Below, in pieces: positions 37,310 to 50,490 of a stretch of 64,000 nucleotides of DNA. A program made the position numbers and the translations under genes. Numbering within the stretch: position 1 is the first letter of the stretch; each line of letters opens with the position of its first letter. The stretch comes from Auanema rhodensis (Eukaryota; Nematoda; Chromadorea; Rhabditida; Rhabditidae): positions 806,001 through 870,000 of the forward strand of contig CAXKVF010000072.1 of assembly GCA_964057225.1 (NCBI GenBank), in the 5' to 3' direction. Under the pieces are notes generated by a model that was not told the DNA's origin, did no database searches, and worked only from the letters and a program-made list of their open reading frames with translations.

Positions 37310-40300
37310 CAAAGTCATGGTTACCATGAACCAATATCAATAAAAATTTGTTTTTAGACTAATATGGACATGGGGAATCTAATTTTGAAAATCGCATCTC
37401 TTTATCTTTCACGTGAAGCGAGTTACATACCAAGTGCACATCACGTGTACATTTAATTAGCATAAATTAAAGTTCACGTAAATTTCAAAGTCATGGTTAC
37501 CATGAAGCAATATCAATAAAAATTTGTTTTTAGACTAATATGGACATGGGGAATCTAATTTTAAAAACCGCATCTCTTTATCTTTCACGTGAAGCGAGTT
37601 ACATACCAAGTGCACATCACGTGTACATTTAATTAGCATAAATTAAAGTTCACGTAAATTTCAAAGTCATGGTTACCATGAACCAATATCAATAAAAATT
37701 TGTTTTTAGACTAATATGGACATGGGGAATCTAATTTTGAAAACCGCATCTCTTTATCTTTCACGTGAAGCGAGTTACATACCAAGTGCACATCACGTGT
37801 ACATTTAATTAGCATAAATTAAAGTTCACGTAAATTTCAAAGTCATGGTTACCATGAACCAATATCAATAAAAATTTGTTTTTAGACTAATATGGACATG
37901 GGGAATCTAATTTTGAAAACCGCATCTCTTTATCTTTCACGTGAAGCGAGTTACATACCAAGTGCACATCACGTGTACATTTAATTAGCATAAATTAAAG
38001 TTCACGTAAATTTCAAAGTCATGGTTACCATGCACCAATATTTTAAAAAAATATTTTTTTTAGACTAATATGGACATGGGGAATCTAATTTTGAAAACCG
38101 CATCTCTTTATCTTTCACGTGAAGCGAGTTACATACCAAGTGCACATCACGTGTACATTTAATTAGCATAAATTAAAGTTCACGTAAATTTCAAAGTCAT
38201 GGTTACCATGCACCAATATTTTAAAAAAATATTTTTTTTAGACTAATATGGACATGGGGAATCTAATTTTGAAAACCGCATCTCTTTATCTTTCACGTGA
38301 AGCGAGTTACATACCAAGTGCACATCACGTGTACATTTAATTAGCATAAATTAAAGTTCACGTAAATTTCAAAGTCATGGTTACCATGCACCAATATCAA
38401 TAAAAATTTGTTTTTAGACTAATATGGACATGGGGAATCTAATTTTGAAAACCGCATCTCTTTATCTTTCACGTGAAGCGAGTTACATACCAAGTGCACA
38501 TCACGTGTACATTTAGTTAGCATAAATTAAAGTTCACGTAAATTTCAAAGTCATGGTTACCATGAACCAATATCAATAAAAATTTGTTTTGAGACTAATA
38601 TGGACATGGGGAATCTAATTTTGAAAACCGCATCTCTTTATCTTTCACGTGAAGCGAGTTACATACCAAGTGCACATCACGTGTACATTTAATTAGCATA
38701 AATTAAAGTTCACGTAAATTTCAAAGTCATGGTTACCATGCACCAATATCAATAAAAATTTGTTTTTAGACTAATATGGACATGGGGAATCTAATTTTGA
38801 AAACCGCATCTCTTTATCTTTCACGTGAAGCGAGTTACATACCAAGTGCACATCACGTGTACATTTAATTAGCATAAATTGAAGTTCACGTAAATTTCAA
38901 AGTCATGGTTACCATGAAGCAATATCAATAAAAATTTGTTTTTAGACTAATATGGACATGGGGAATCTAATTTTGAAAACCGCATCTCTTTATCTTTCAC
39001 GTGAAGCGAGTTACATACCAAGTGCACATCACGTGTACATTTAATTAGCATAAATTAAAGTTCACGTAAAATTCAAAGTCATGGTTACCATGAACCAATA
39101 TCAATAAAAATTTGTTTTTAGACTAATATGGACATGGGGAATCTAATTTTGAAAATCGCATCTCTTTATCTTTCACGTGAAGCGAGTTACATACCAAGTG
39201 CACATCACGTGTACATTTAATTAGCATAAATTAAAGTTCACGTAAATTTCAAAGTCATGGTTACCATGAAGCAATATCAATAAAAATTTGTTTTTAGACT
39301 AATATGGACATGGGGAATCTAATTTTAAAAACCGCATCTCTTTATCTTTCACGTGAAGCGAGTTACATACCAAGTGCACATCACGTGTACATTTAATTAG
39401 CATAAATTAAAGTTCACGTAAATTTCAAAGTCATGGTTACCATGAACCAATATCAATAAAAATTTGTTTTTAGACTAATATGGACATGGGGAATCTAATT
39501 TTGAAAACCGCATCTCTTTATCTTTCACGTGAAGCGAGTTACATACCAAGTGCACATCACGTGTACATTTAATTAGCATAAATTAAAGTTCACGTAAATT
39601 TCAAAGTCATGGTTACCATGAACCAATATCAATAAAAATTTGTTTTTAGACTAATATGGACATGGGGAATCTAATTTTGAAAACCGCATCTCTTTATCTT
39701 TCACGTGAAGCGAGTTACATACCAAGTGCACATCACGTGTACATTTAATTAGCATAAATTAAAGTTCACGTAAATTTCAAAGTCATGGTTACCATGCACC
39801 AATATTTTAAAAAAATATTTTTTTTAGACTAATATGGACATGGGGAATCTAATTTTGAAAACCGCATCTCTTTATCTTTCACGTGAAGCGAGTTACATAC
39901 CAAGTGCACATCACGTGTACATTTAATTAGCATAAATTAAAGTTCACGTAAATTTCAAAGTCATGGTTACCATGCACCAATATTTTAAAAAAATATTTTT
40001 TTTAGACTAATATGGACATGGGGAATCTAATTTTGAAAACCGCATCTCTTTATCTTTCACGTGAAGCGAGTTACATACCAAGTGCACATCACGTGTACAT
40101 TTAATTAGCATAAATTAAAGTTCACGTAAATTTCAAAGTCATGGTTACCATGCACCAATATCAATAAAAATTTGTTTTTAGACTAATATGGACATGGGGA
40201 ATCTAATTTTGAAAACCGCATCTCTTTATCTTTCACGTGAAGCGAGTTACATACCAAGTGCACATCACGTGTACATTTAGTTAGCATAAATTAAAGTTCA

Positions 40301-42601
40301 CGTAAATTTCAAAGTCATGGTTACCATGAACCAATATCAATAAAAATTTGTTTTGAGACTAATATGGACATGGGGAATCTAATTTTGAAAACCGCATCTC
40401 TTTATCTTTCACGTGAAGCGAGTTACATACCAAGTGCACATCACGTGTACATTTAATTAGCATAAATTAAAGTTCACGTAAATTTCAAAGTCATGGTTAC
40501 CATGCACCAATATCAATAAAAATTTGTTTTTAGACTAATATGGACATGGGGAATCTAATTTTGAAAACCGCATCTCTTTATCTTTCACGTGAAGCGAGTT
40601 ACATACCAAGTGCACATCACGTGTACATTTAATTAGCATAAATTGAAGTTCACGTAAATTTCAAAGTCATGGTTACCATGAAGCAATATCAATAAAAATT
40701 TGTTTTTAGACTAATATGGACATGGGGAATCTAATTTTGAAAACCGCATCTCTTTATCTTTCACGTGAAGCGAGTTACATACCAAGTGCACATCACGTGT
40801 ACATTTAATTAGCATAAATTAAAGTTCACGTAAAATTCAAAGTCATGGTTACCATGAACCAATATCAATAAAAATTTGTTTTTAGACTAATATGGACATG
40901 GGGAATCTAATTTTGAAAATCGCATCTCTTTATCTTTCACGTGAAGCGAGTTACATACCAAGTGCACATCACGTGTACATTTAATTAGCATAAATTAAAG
41001 TTCACGTAAATTTCAAAGTCATGGTTACCATGAAGCAATATCAATAAAAATTTGTTTTTAGACTAATATGGACATGGGGAATCTAATTTTAAAAACCGCA
41101 TCTCTTTATCTTTCACGTGAAGCGAGTTACATACCAAGTGCACATCACGTGTACATTTAATTAGCATAAATTAAAGTTCACGTAAATTTCAAAGTCATGG
41201 TTACCATGAACCAATATCAATAAAAATTTGTTTTTAGACTAATATGGACATGGGGAATCTAATTTTGAAAACCGCATCTCTTTATCTTTCACGTGAAGCG
41301 AGTTACATACCAAGTGCACATCACGTGTACATTTAATTAGCATAAATTAAAGTTCACGTAAATTTCAAAGTCATGGTTACCATGAACCAATATCAATAAA
41401 AATTTGTTTTTAGACTAATATGGACATGGGGAATCTAATTTTGAAAACCGCATCTCTTTATCTTTCACGTGAAGCGAGTTACATACCAAGTGCACATCAC
41501 GTGTACATTTAATTAGCATAAATTAAAGTTCACGTAAATTTCAAAGTCATGGTTACCATGCACCAATATTTTAAAAAAATATTTTTTTTAGACTAATATG
41601 GACATGGGGAATCTAATTTTGAAAACCGCATCTCTTTATCTTTCACGTGAAGCGAGTTACATACCAAGTGCACATCACGTGTACATTTAATTAGCATAAA
41701 TTAAAGTTCACGTAAATTTCAAAGTCATGGTTACCATGCACCAATATTTTAAAAAAATATTTTTTTTAGACTAATATGGACATGGGGAATCTAATTTTGA
41801 AAACCGCATCTCTTTATCTTTCACGTGAAGCGAGTTACATACCAAGTGCACATCACGTGTACATTTAATTAGCATAAATTAAAGTTCACGTAAATTTCAA
41901 AGTCATGGTTACCATGCACCAATATCAATAAAAATTTGTTTTTAGACTAATATGGACATGGGGAATCTAATTTTGAAAACCGCATCTCTTTATCTTTCAC
42001 GTGAAGCGAGTTACATACCAAGTGCACATCACGTGTACATTTAGTTAGCATAAATTAAAGTTCACGTAAATTTCAAAGTCATGGTTACCATGAACCAATA
42101 TCAATAAAAATTTGTTTTGAGACTAATATGGACATGGGGAATCTAATTTTGAAAACCGCATCTCTTTATCTTTCACGTGAAGCGAGTTACATACCAAGTG
42201 CACATCACGTGTACATTTAATTAGCATAAATTAAAGTTCACGTAAATTTCAAAGTCATGGTTACCATGCACCAATATCAATAAAAATTTGTTTTTAGACT
42301 AATATGGACATGGGGAATCTAATTTTGAAAACCGCATCTCTTTATCTTTCACGTGAAGCGAGTTACATACCAAGTGCACATCACGTGTACATTTAATTAG
42401 CATAAATTAAAGTTCACGTAAATTTCAAAGTCATGGTTACCATGAAGCAATATCAATAAAAATTTGTTTTTAGACTAATATGGACATGGGGAATCTAATT
42501 TTGAAAACCGCATCTCTTTATCTTTCACGTGAAGCGAGTTACATACCAAGTGCACATCACGTGTACATTTAATTAGCATAAATTAAAGTTCACGTAAATT
42601 T
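37310..42601 (+). repeat. 10-monomer HOR of 1764 bp in three tandem copies
   Basis: Copies are 37310-39073, 39074-40837 and 40838-42601. The order is GAACC with AAAATCGC; GAAGC with TTTTAAAAACC; GAACC; GAACC; GCACC with the A/T replacement (178 bp); GCACC with the A/T replacement (178 bp); GCACC with ATTTAGTTAG; GAACC with TTTTGAGAC; GCACC with AAATTGAAG; GAAGC with GTAAAATTC. Rare markers repeat at exactly 1764 bp (38511, 40275 and 42039 for ATTTAGTTAG). I saw no difference between copies 1 and 2. Copy 3 lacks the AAATTGAAG and GTAAAATTC changes in its last two monomers, which marks its boundary with the flanking array. Confidence 0.95.
38042..38061. other. 20-bp A/T-only replacement within the monomer (first of six)
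   Basis: Monomer positions 29-46 (18 bp) are replaced by 20 bp of pure A and T: three T, seven A, T, A, eight T. The core A7-TA-T7 is a perfect 16-bp palindrome, and with the preceding CAATAT a second fold (AATATTT/AAATATT) is possible. The same block occurs at 38220-38239, 39806-39825, 39984-40003, 41570-41589 and 41748-41767, always in two adjacent GCACC monomers per HOR copy and nowhere else in the window. It lengthens each carrier monomer to 178 bp. Confidence 0.93.
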
Positions 42602-45600
42602 CAAAGTCATGGTTACCATGAAGCAATATCAATAAAAATTTGTTTTTAGACTAATATGGACATGGGGAATCTAATTTTGAAAACCGCATCTCTTTATCTT
42701 TCACGTGAAGCGAGTTACATACCAAGTGCACATCACGTGTACATTTAATTAGCATAAATTAAAGTTCACGTAAATTTCAAAGTCATGGTTACCATGCACC
42801 AATATCAATAAAAATTTGTTTTTAGACTAATATGGACATGGGGAATCTAATTTTGAAAACCGCATCTCTTTATCTTTCACGTGAAGCGAGTTACATACCA
42901 AGTGCACATCACGTGTACATTTAATTAGCATAAATTAAAGTTCACGTAAAATTCAAAGTCATGGTTACCATGAACCAATATCAATAAAAATTTGTTTTTA
43001 GACTAATATGGACATGGGGAATCTAATTTTGAAAACCGCATCTCTTTATCTTTCACGTGAAGCGAGTTACATACCAAGTGCACATCACGTGTACATTTAA
43101 TTAGCATAAATTAAAGTTCACGTAAATTTCAAAGTCATGGTTACCATGAAGCAATATCAATAAAAATTTGTTTTTAGACTAATATGGACATGGGGAATCT
43201 AATTTTGAAAACCGCATCTCTTTATCTTTCACGTGAAGCGAGTTACATACCAAGTGCACATCACGTGTACATTTAATTAGCATAAATTAAAGTTCACGTA
43301 AATTTCAAAGTCATGGTTACCATGAAGCAATATCAATAAAAATTTGTTTTTAGACTAATATGGACATGGGGAATCTAATTTTGAAAACCGCATCTCTTTA
43401 TCTTTCACGTGAAGCGAGTTACATACCAAGTGCACATCACGTGTACATTTAATTAGCATAAATTAAAGTTCACGTAAATTTCAAAGTCATGGTTAACATG
43501 AACCAATATCAATAAAAATTTGTTTTTAGACTGATATGGACATGGGGAATCTAATTTTGAAAACCCCATTTCTTTATCTTTCACGTGAAGCGAGTTACAT
43601 ACCAAGTGCACATCACGTGTACATTTAATTAGCATAAATTAAAGTTCACGTAAAATTCAAAGTCATGGTTACCATGAACCAATATCAATAAAAATTTGTT
43701 TTTAGACTAATATGGACATGGGGAATCTAATTTTGAAAACCGCATCTCTTTATCTTTCACGTGAAGCGAGTTACATACCAAGTGCACATCACGTGTACAT
43801 TTAATTAGCATAAATTAAAGTTCACGTAAATTTCAAAGTCATGGTTACCATGAAGCAATATCAATAAAAATTTGTTTTTAGACTAATATGGACATGGGGA
43901 ATCTAATTTTGAAAACCGCATTTCTTCATCTTTCACGTGAAGCGAGTTACATACCAAGTGCACATCACGTGTACATTTAATTAGCATAAATTAAAGTTCA
44001 CGTAAAATTCAAAGTCATGGTTACCATGAACCAATATCAATAAAAATTTGTTTTTAGACTAATATGGACATGGGGAATCTAATTTTGAAAACCGCATCTC
44101 TTTATCTTTCACGTGAAGCGAGTTACATACCAAGTGCACATCACGTGTACATTTAATTAGCATAAATTAAAGTTCACGTAAATTTCAAAGTCATGGTTAC
44201 CATGAAGCAATATCAATAAAAATTTGTTTTTAGACTAATATGGACATGGGGAATCTAATTTTGAAAACCGCATCTCTTTATCTTTCACGTGAAGCGAGTT
44301 ACATACAAAGTGCACATCACGTGTACATTTAATTAGCATAAATTAAAGTTCACGTAAATTTCAAAGTCATGGTTACCATGAACCAATATCAATAAAAATT
44401 TGTTTTTAGACTAATATGGACATGGGGAATCTAATTTTGAAAACCGCATTTCTTTATCTTTCACGTGAAGCGAGTTACATACCAAGTGCACATCACGTGT
44501 ACATTTAATTAGCATAAATTAAAGTTCACGTAAAATTCAAAGTCATGGTTACCATGAACCAATATCAATAAAAATTTGTTTTTAGACTAATATGGACATG
44601 GGGAATCTAATTTTGAAAACCGCATCTCTTTATCTTTCACGTGAAGCGAGTTACATACCAAGTGCACATCACGTGTACATTTAATTAGCATAAATTAAAG
44701 TTCACGTAAATTTCAAAGTCATGGTTACCATGAAGCAATATCAATAAAAATTTGTTTTTAGACTAATATGGACATGGGGAATCTAATTTTGAAAACCGCA
44801 TCTCTTTATCTTTCACGTGAAGCGAGTTACATACCAAGTGCACATCACGTGTACATTTAATTAGCATAAATTAAAGTTCACGTAAATTTCAAAGTCATGG
44901 TTACCATGAACCAATATCAATAAAAATTTGTTTTCAGACTGATATGGACATGGGGAATCTAATTTTGAAAACCGCATTTCTTTATCTTTCACGTGAAGCG
45001 AGTTACATACCAAGTGCACATCACGTGTACATTTAATTAGCATAAATTAAAGTTCACGTAAAATTCAAAGTCATGGTTACCATGAACCAATATCAATAAA
45101 AATTTGTTTTTAGACTAATATGGACATGGGGAATCTAATTTTGAAAACCGCATCTCTTTATCTTTCACGTGAAGCGAGTTACATACCAAGTGCACATCAC
45201 GTGTACATTTAATTAGCATAAATTAAAGTTCACGTAAATTTCAAAGTCATGGTTACCATGAAGCAATATCAATAAAAATTTGTTTTTAGACTAATATTGA
45301 CATGGGGAATCTAATTTTGAAAACCGCATTTCTTTATCTTTCACGTGAAGCGAGTTACATACCAAGTGCACATCACGTGTACATTTAATTAGCATAAATT
45401 AAAGTTCACGTAAAATTCAAAGTCATGGTTACCATGAACCAATATCAATAAAAATTTGTTTTTAGACTAATATGGACATGGGGAATCTAATTTTGAAAAC
45501 CGCATCTCTTTATCTTTCACGTGAAGCGAGTTACATACCAAGTGCACATCACGTGTACATTTAATTAGCATAAATTAAAGTTCACGTAAATTTCAAAGTC

Positions 45601-48600
45601 ATGGTTACCATGAAGCAATATCAATAAAAATTTGTTTTTAGACTAATATGGACATGGGGAATCTAATTTTGAAAACCGCATCTCTTTATCTTTCACGTGA
45701 AGCGAGTTACATACCAAGTGCACATCACGTGTACATTTAATTAGCATAAATTAAAGTTCACGTAAATTTCAAAGTCATGGTTACCATGAACCAATATCAA
45801 TAAAAATTTGTTTTTAGACTGATATGGACATGGGGAATCTAATTTTGAAAACCGCATTTCTTTATCTTTCACGTGAAGCGAGTTACATACCAAGTGCACA
45901 TCACGTGTACATTTAATTAGCATAAATTAAAGTTCACGTAAAATTCAAAGTCATGGTTACCATGAACCAATATCAATAAAAATTTGTTTTTAGACTAATA
46001 TGGACATGGGGAATCTAATTTTGAAAACCGCATCTCTTTATCTTTCACGTGAAGCGAGTTACATACCAAGTGCACATCACGTGTACATTTAATTAGCATG
46101 AATTAAAGTTCACGTAAATTTCAAAGTCATGGTTACCATGAACCAATATCAATAAAAATTTGTTTTTAGACTAATATGGACATGGGGAATCTAATTTTGA
46201 AAACCGCATCTCTTTATCTTTCACGTGAAGCGAGTTACATACCAAGTGCACATCACGTGTACATTTAATTAGCATAAATTAAAGTTCACGTAAATTTCAA
46301 AGTCATGGTTACCATGAAGCAATATCAATAAAAATTTGTTTTTAGACTAATATGGACATGGGGAATCTAATTTTAAAAACCGCATCTCTTTATCTTTCAC
46401 GTGAAGCGAGTTACATACCAAGTGCACATCACGTGTACATTTAATTAGCATAAATTAAAGTTCACGTAAATTTCAAAGTCATGGTTACCATGAACCAATA
46501 TCAATAAAAATTTGTTTTTAGACTAATATGGACATGGGGAATCTAATTTTGAAAACCGCATCTCTTTATCTTTCACGTGAAGCGAGTTACATACCAAGTG
46601 CACATCACGTGTACATTTAATTTGCATAAATTAAAGTTCACGTAAATTTCAAAGTCATGGTTACCATGAACCAATATCAATAAAAATTTGTTTTTAGACT
46701 AATATGGACATGGGGAATCTAATTTTGAAAACCGCATCTCTTTATCTTTCACGTGAAGCGAGTTACATACCAAGTGCACATCACGTGTACATTTAATTAG
46801 CATAAATTAAAGTTCACGTAAATTTCAAAGTCATGGTTACCATGAAGCAATATCAATAAAAATTTGTTTTTAGACTAATATGGACATGGGGAATCTAATT
46901 TTGAAAACCGCATCTCTTTATCTTTCATGTGAAGCGAGTTACATACCAAGTGCACATCACGTGTACATTTAATTAGCATAAATTAAAGTTCACGTAAATT
47001 TCAAAGTCATGGTTACCATGAACCAATATCAATAAAAATTTGTTTTTAGACTAATATGGACATGGGGAATCTAATTTTGAAAACCGCATTTCTTTATCTT
47101 TCACGTGAAGCGAGTTACATACCAAGTGCACATCACGTGTACATTTAATTAGCATAAATTAAAGTTCACGTAAAATTCAAAGTCATGGTTACCATGAACC
47201 AATATCAATAAAAATTTGTTTTTAGACTAATATGGACATGGGGAATCTAATTTTGAAAACCGCATCTCTTTATCTTTCACGTGAAGCGAGTTACATACCA
47301 AGTGCACATCACGTGTACATTTAATTAGCATAAATTAAAGTTCACGTAAATTTCAAAGTCATGGTTACCATGAAGCAATATCAATAAAAATTTGTTTTTA
47401 GACTAATATGGACATGGGGAATCTAATTTTGAAAACCGCATCTCTTTATCTTTCACGTGAAGCGAGTTACATACCAAGTGCACATCACGTGTACATTTAA
47501 TTAGCATAAATTAAAGTTCACGTAAATTTCAAAGTCATGGTTACCATGAACCAATATCAATAAAAATTTGTTTTCAGACTGATATGGACATGGGGAATCT
47601 AATTTTGAAAACCGCATTTCTTTATCTTTCACGTGAAGCGAGTTACATACCAAGTGCACATCACGTGTACATTTAATTAGCATAAATTAAAGTTCACGTA
47701 AAATTCAAAGTCATGGTTACCATGAACCAATATCAATAAAAATTTGTTTTTAGACTAATATGGACATGGGGAATCTAATTTTGAAAACCGCATCTCTTTA
47801 TCTTTCACGTGAAGCGAGTTACATACCAAGTGCACATCACGTGTACATTTAATTAGCATGAATTAAAGTTCACGTAAATTTCAAAGTCATGGTTACCATG
47901 AACCAATATCAATAAAAATTTGTTTTTAGACTAATATGGACATGGGGAATCTAATTTTGAAAACCGCATCTTTTTATCTTTCACGTGAAGCGAGTTACAT
48001 ACCAAGTGCACATCACGTGTACATTTAATTAGCATAAATTAAAGTTCACGTAAATTTCAAAGTCATGGTTACCATGAACCAATATCAATAAAAATTTGTT
48101 TTGAGACTAATATGGACATGGGGAATCTAATTTTGAAAACCGCATCTCTTTATCTTTCACGTGAAGCGAGTTACATACCAAGTGCACATCACGTGTACAT
48201 TTAATTAGCATAAATTAAAGTTCACGTAAATTTCAAAGTCATGGTTACCATGCACCAATATCAATAAAAATTTGTTTTTAGACTAATATGGACATGGGGA
48301 ATCTAATTTTGAAAACCGCATCTCTTTATCTTTCACGTGAAGCGAGTTACATACCAAGTGCACATCACGTGTACATTTAATTAGCATAAATTAAAGTTCA
48401 CGTAAATTTCAAAGTCATGGTTACCATGAAGCAATATCAATAAAAATTTGTTTTTAGACTAATATGGACATGGGGAATCTAATTTTGAAAACCGCATCTC
48501 TTTATCTTTCACGTGAAGCGAGTTACATACCAAGTGCACATCACGTGTACATTTAATTAGCATAAATTAAAGTTCACGTAAATTTCAAAGTCATGGTTAC

Positions 48601-50345
48601 CATGAACCAATATCAATAAAAATTTGTTTTCAGACTGATATGGACATGGGGAATCTAATTTTGAAAACCGCATTTCTTTATCTTTCACGTGAAGCGAGTT
48701 ACATACCAAGTGCACATCACGTGTACATTTAATTAGCATAAATTAAAGTTCACGTAAAATTCAAAGTCATGGTTACCATGAACCAATATCAATAAAAATT
48801 TGTTTTTAGACTAATATGGACATGGGGAATCTAATTTTGAAAACCGCATCTCTTTATCTTTCACGTGAAGCGAGTTACATACCAAGTGCACATCACGTGT
48901 ACATTTAATTAGCATAAATTAAAGTTCACGTAAATTTCAAAGTCATGGTTACCATGAAGCAATATCAATAAAAATTTGTTTTTAGACTAATATGGACATG
49001 GGGAATCTAATTTTGAAAACCGCATTTCTTTATCTTTCACGTGAAGCGAGTTACATACCAAGTGCACATCACGTGTACATTTAATTAGCATAAATTAAAG
49101 TTCACGTAAAATTCAAAGTCATGGTTACCATGAACCAATATCAATAAAAATTTGTTTTTAGACTAATATGGACATGGGGAATCTAATTTTGAAAACCGCA
49201 TCTCTTTATCTTTCACGTGAAGCGAGTTACATACCAAGTGCACATCACGTGTACATTTAATTAGCATAAATTAAAGTTCACGTAAATTTCAAAGTCATGG
49301 TTACCATGAAGCAATATCAATAAAAATTTGTTTTTAGACTAATATGGACATGGGGAATCTAATTTTGAAAACCGCATCTCTTTATCTTTCACGTGAAGCG
49401 AGTTACATACCAAGTGCACATCACGTGTACATTTAATTAGCATAAATTAAAGTTCACGTAAATTTCAAAGTCATGGTTACCATGAACCAATATCAATAAA
49501 AATTTGTTTTTAGACTGATATGGACATGGGGAATCTAATTTTGAAAACCGCATTTCTTTATCTTTCACGTGAAGCGAGTTACATACCAAGTGCACATCAC
49601 GTGTACATTTAATTAGCATAAATTAAAGTTCACGTAAAATTCAAAGTCATGGTTACCATGAACCAATATCAATAAAAATTTGTTTTTAGACTAATATGGA
49701 CATGGGGAATCTAATTTTGAAAACCGCATCTCTTTATCTTTCACGTGAAGCGAGTTACATACCAAGTGCACATCACGTGTACATTTAATTAGCATAAATT
49801 AAAGTTCACGTAAATTTCAAAGTCATGGTTACCATGAAGCAATATCAATAAAAATTTGTTTTTAGACTAATATGGACATGGGGAATCTAATTTTGAAAAC
49901 CGCATCTCTTTATCTTTCACGTGAAGCGAGTTACATACCAAGTGCACATCACGTGTACATTTAATTAGCATGAATTAAAGTTCACGTAAATTTCAAAGTC
50001 ATGGTTACCATGAACCAATATCAATAAAAATTTGTTTTTAGACTAATATGGACATGGGGAATCTAATTTTGAAAACCGCATCTCTTTATCTTTCACGTGA
50101 AGCGAGTTACATACCAAGTGCACATCACGTGTACATTTAATTAGCATAAATTAAAGTTCACGTAAATTTCAAAGTCATGGTTACTATGAAGCAATATCAA
50201 TAAAAATTTGTTTTTAGACTAATATGGACATGGGGAATCTAATTTTAAAAACCGCATCTCTTTATCTTTCACGTGAAGCGAGTTACATACCAAGTGCACA
50301 TCACGTGTACATTTAATTAGCATAAATTAAAGTTCACGTAAATTT
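42602..50345 (+). repeat. Mosaic domain of 3-, 5- and 8-monomer units with GCATTTC/GTAAAATTC subtype
   Basis: A rhythm of GAACC (with C89T and T174A), GAACC, GAAGC recurs with insertions of GAACC-GAAGC pairs. Monomers carrying A52G (ACTGATATGG) start at 43482, 44890, 45770, 47530, 48586 and 49466, spaced 8, 5, 10, 6 and 5 monomers. The seven-monomer run 44714-45945 matches 48410-49641 at 3696 bp, and 44186-45065 matches 46826-47705 at 2640 bp. TTTTAAAAACC monomers start at 46298 and 50170. Monomer 43482 is unusually altered (GGTTAACATG, CCCCATTTC). No genes: the 60-residue minus-strand open frames here exist only where A52G removes an in-frame stop. Confidence 0.83.
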
Positions 50346-50490
50346 TGTATTTTTGTTTTTAGACTAATATGGACATGGGGAATCTAATTTTGAAAACCGC
50401 ATCTCTTTATCTTTCACGTGAAGCGAGTTACATACCAAGTGCACATCACGTGTACATTTAATTAGCATAAATTAAAGTTCACGTAAATTT
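50346..50490 (+). repeat. Truncated 145-bp monomer lacking the main near-palindrome
   Basis: Between CACGTAAATTT and TTGTTTTTAGAC the usual sequence is replaced by a short T-rich junction. Net loss is 31 bp, covering monomer positions 1-31 including the whole TCATGGTTACCATGA element. The junction (TGTATTTTTG) does not match the canonical positions 32-41 exactly: four of the retained A-tract bases differ, suggesting end-joining with filler copied from the nearby TTTTTG tract, or a clustered mutation. It is the largest indel in the window and shifts the phase of all later monomers. Confidence 0.92.

Noticed and set aside
38042-38061. Rho-independent-style terminator from the A/T palindrome
   Set aside because: There is no GC stem and no upstream gene. 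The block is A/T only and lies within a eukaryotic satellite.
50341-50365. Insertion site of a mobile element at the T-rich junction
   Set aside because: The change is a net loss of 31 bp with no target-site duplication and no foreign sequence beyond a few T/G bases. Deletion with filler is the simpler reading.
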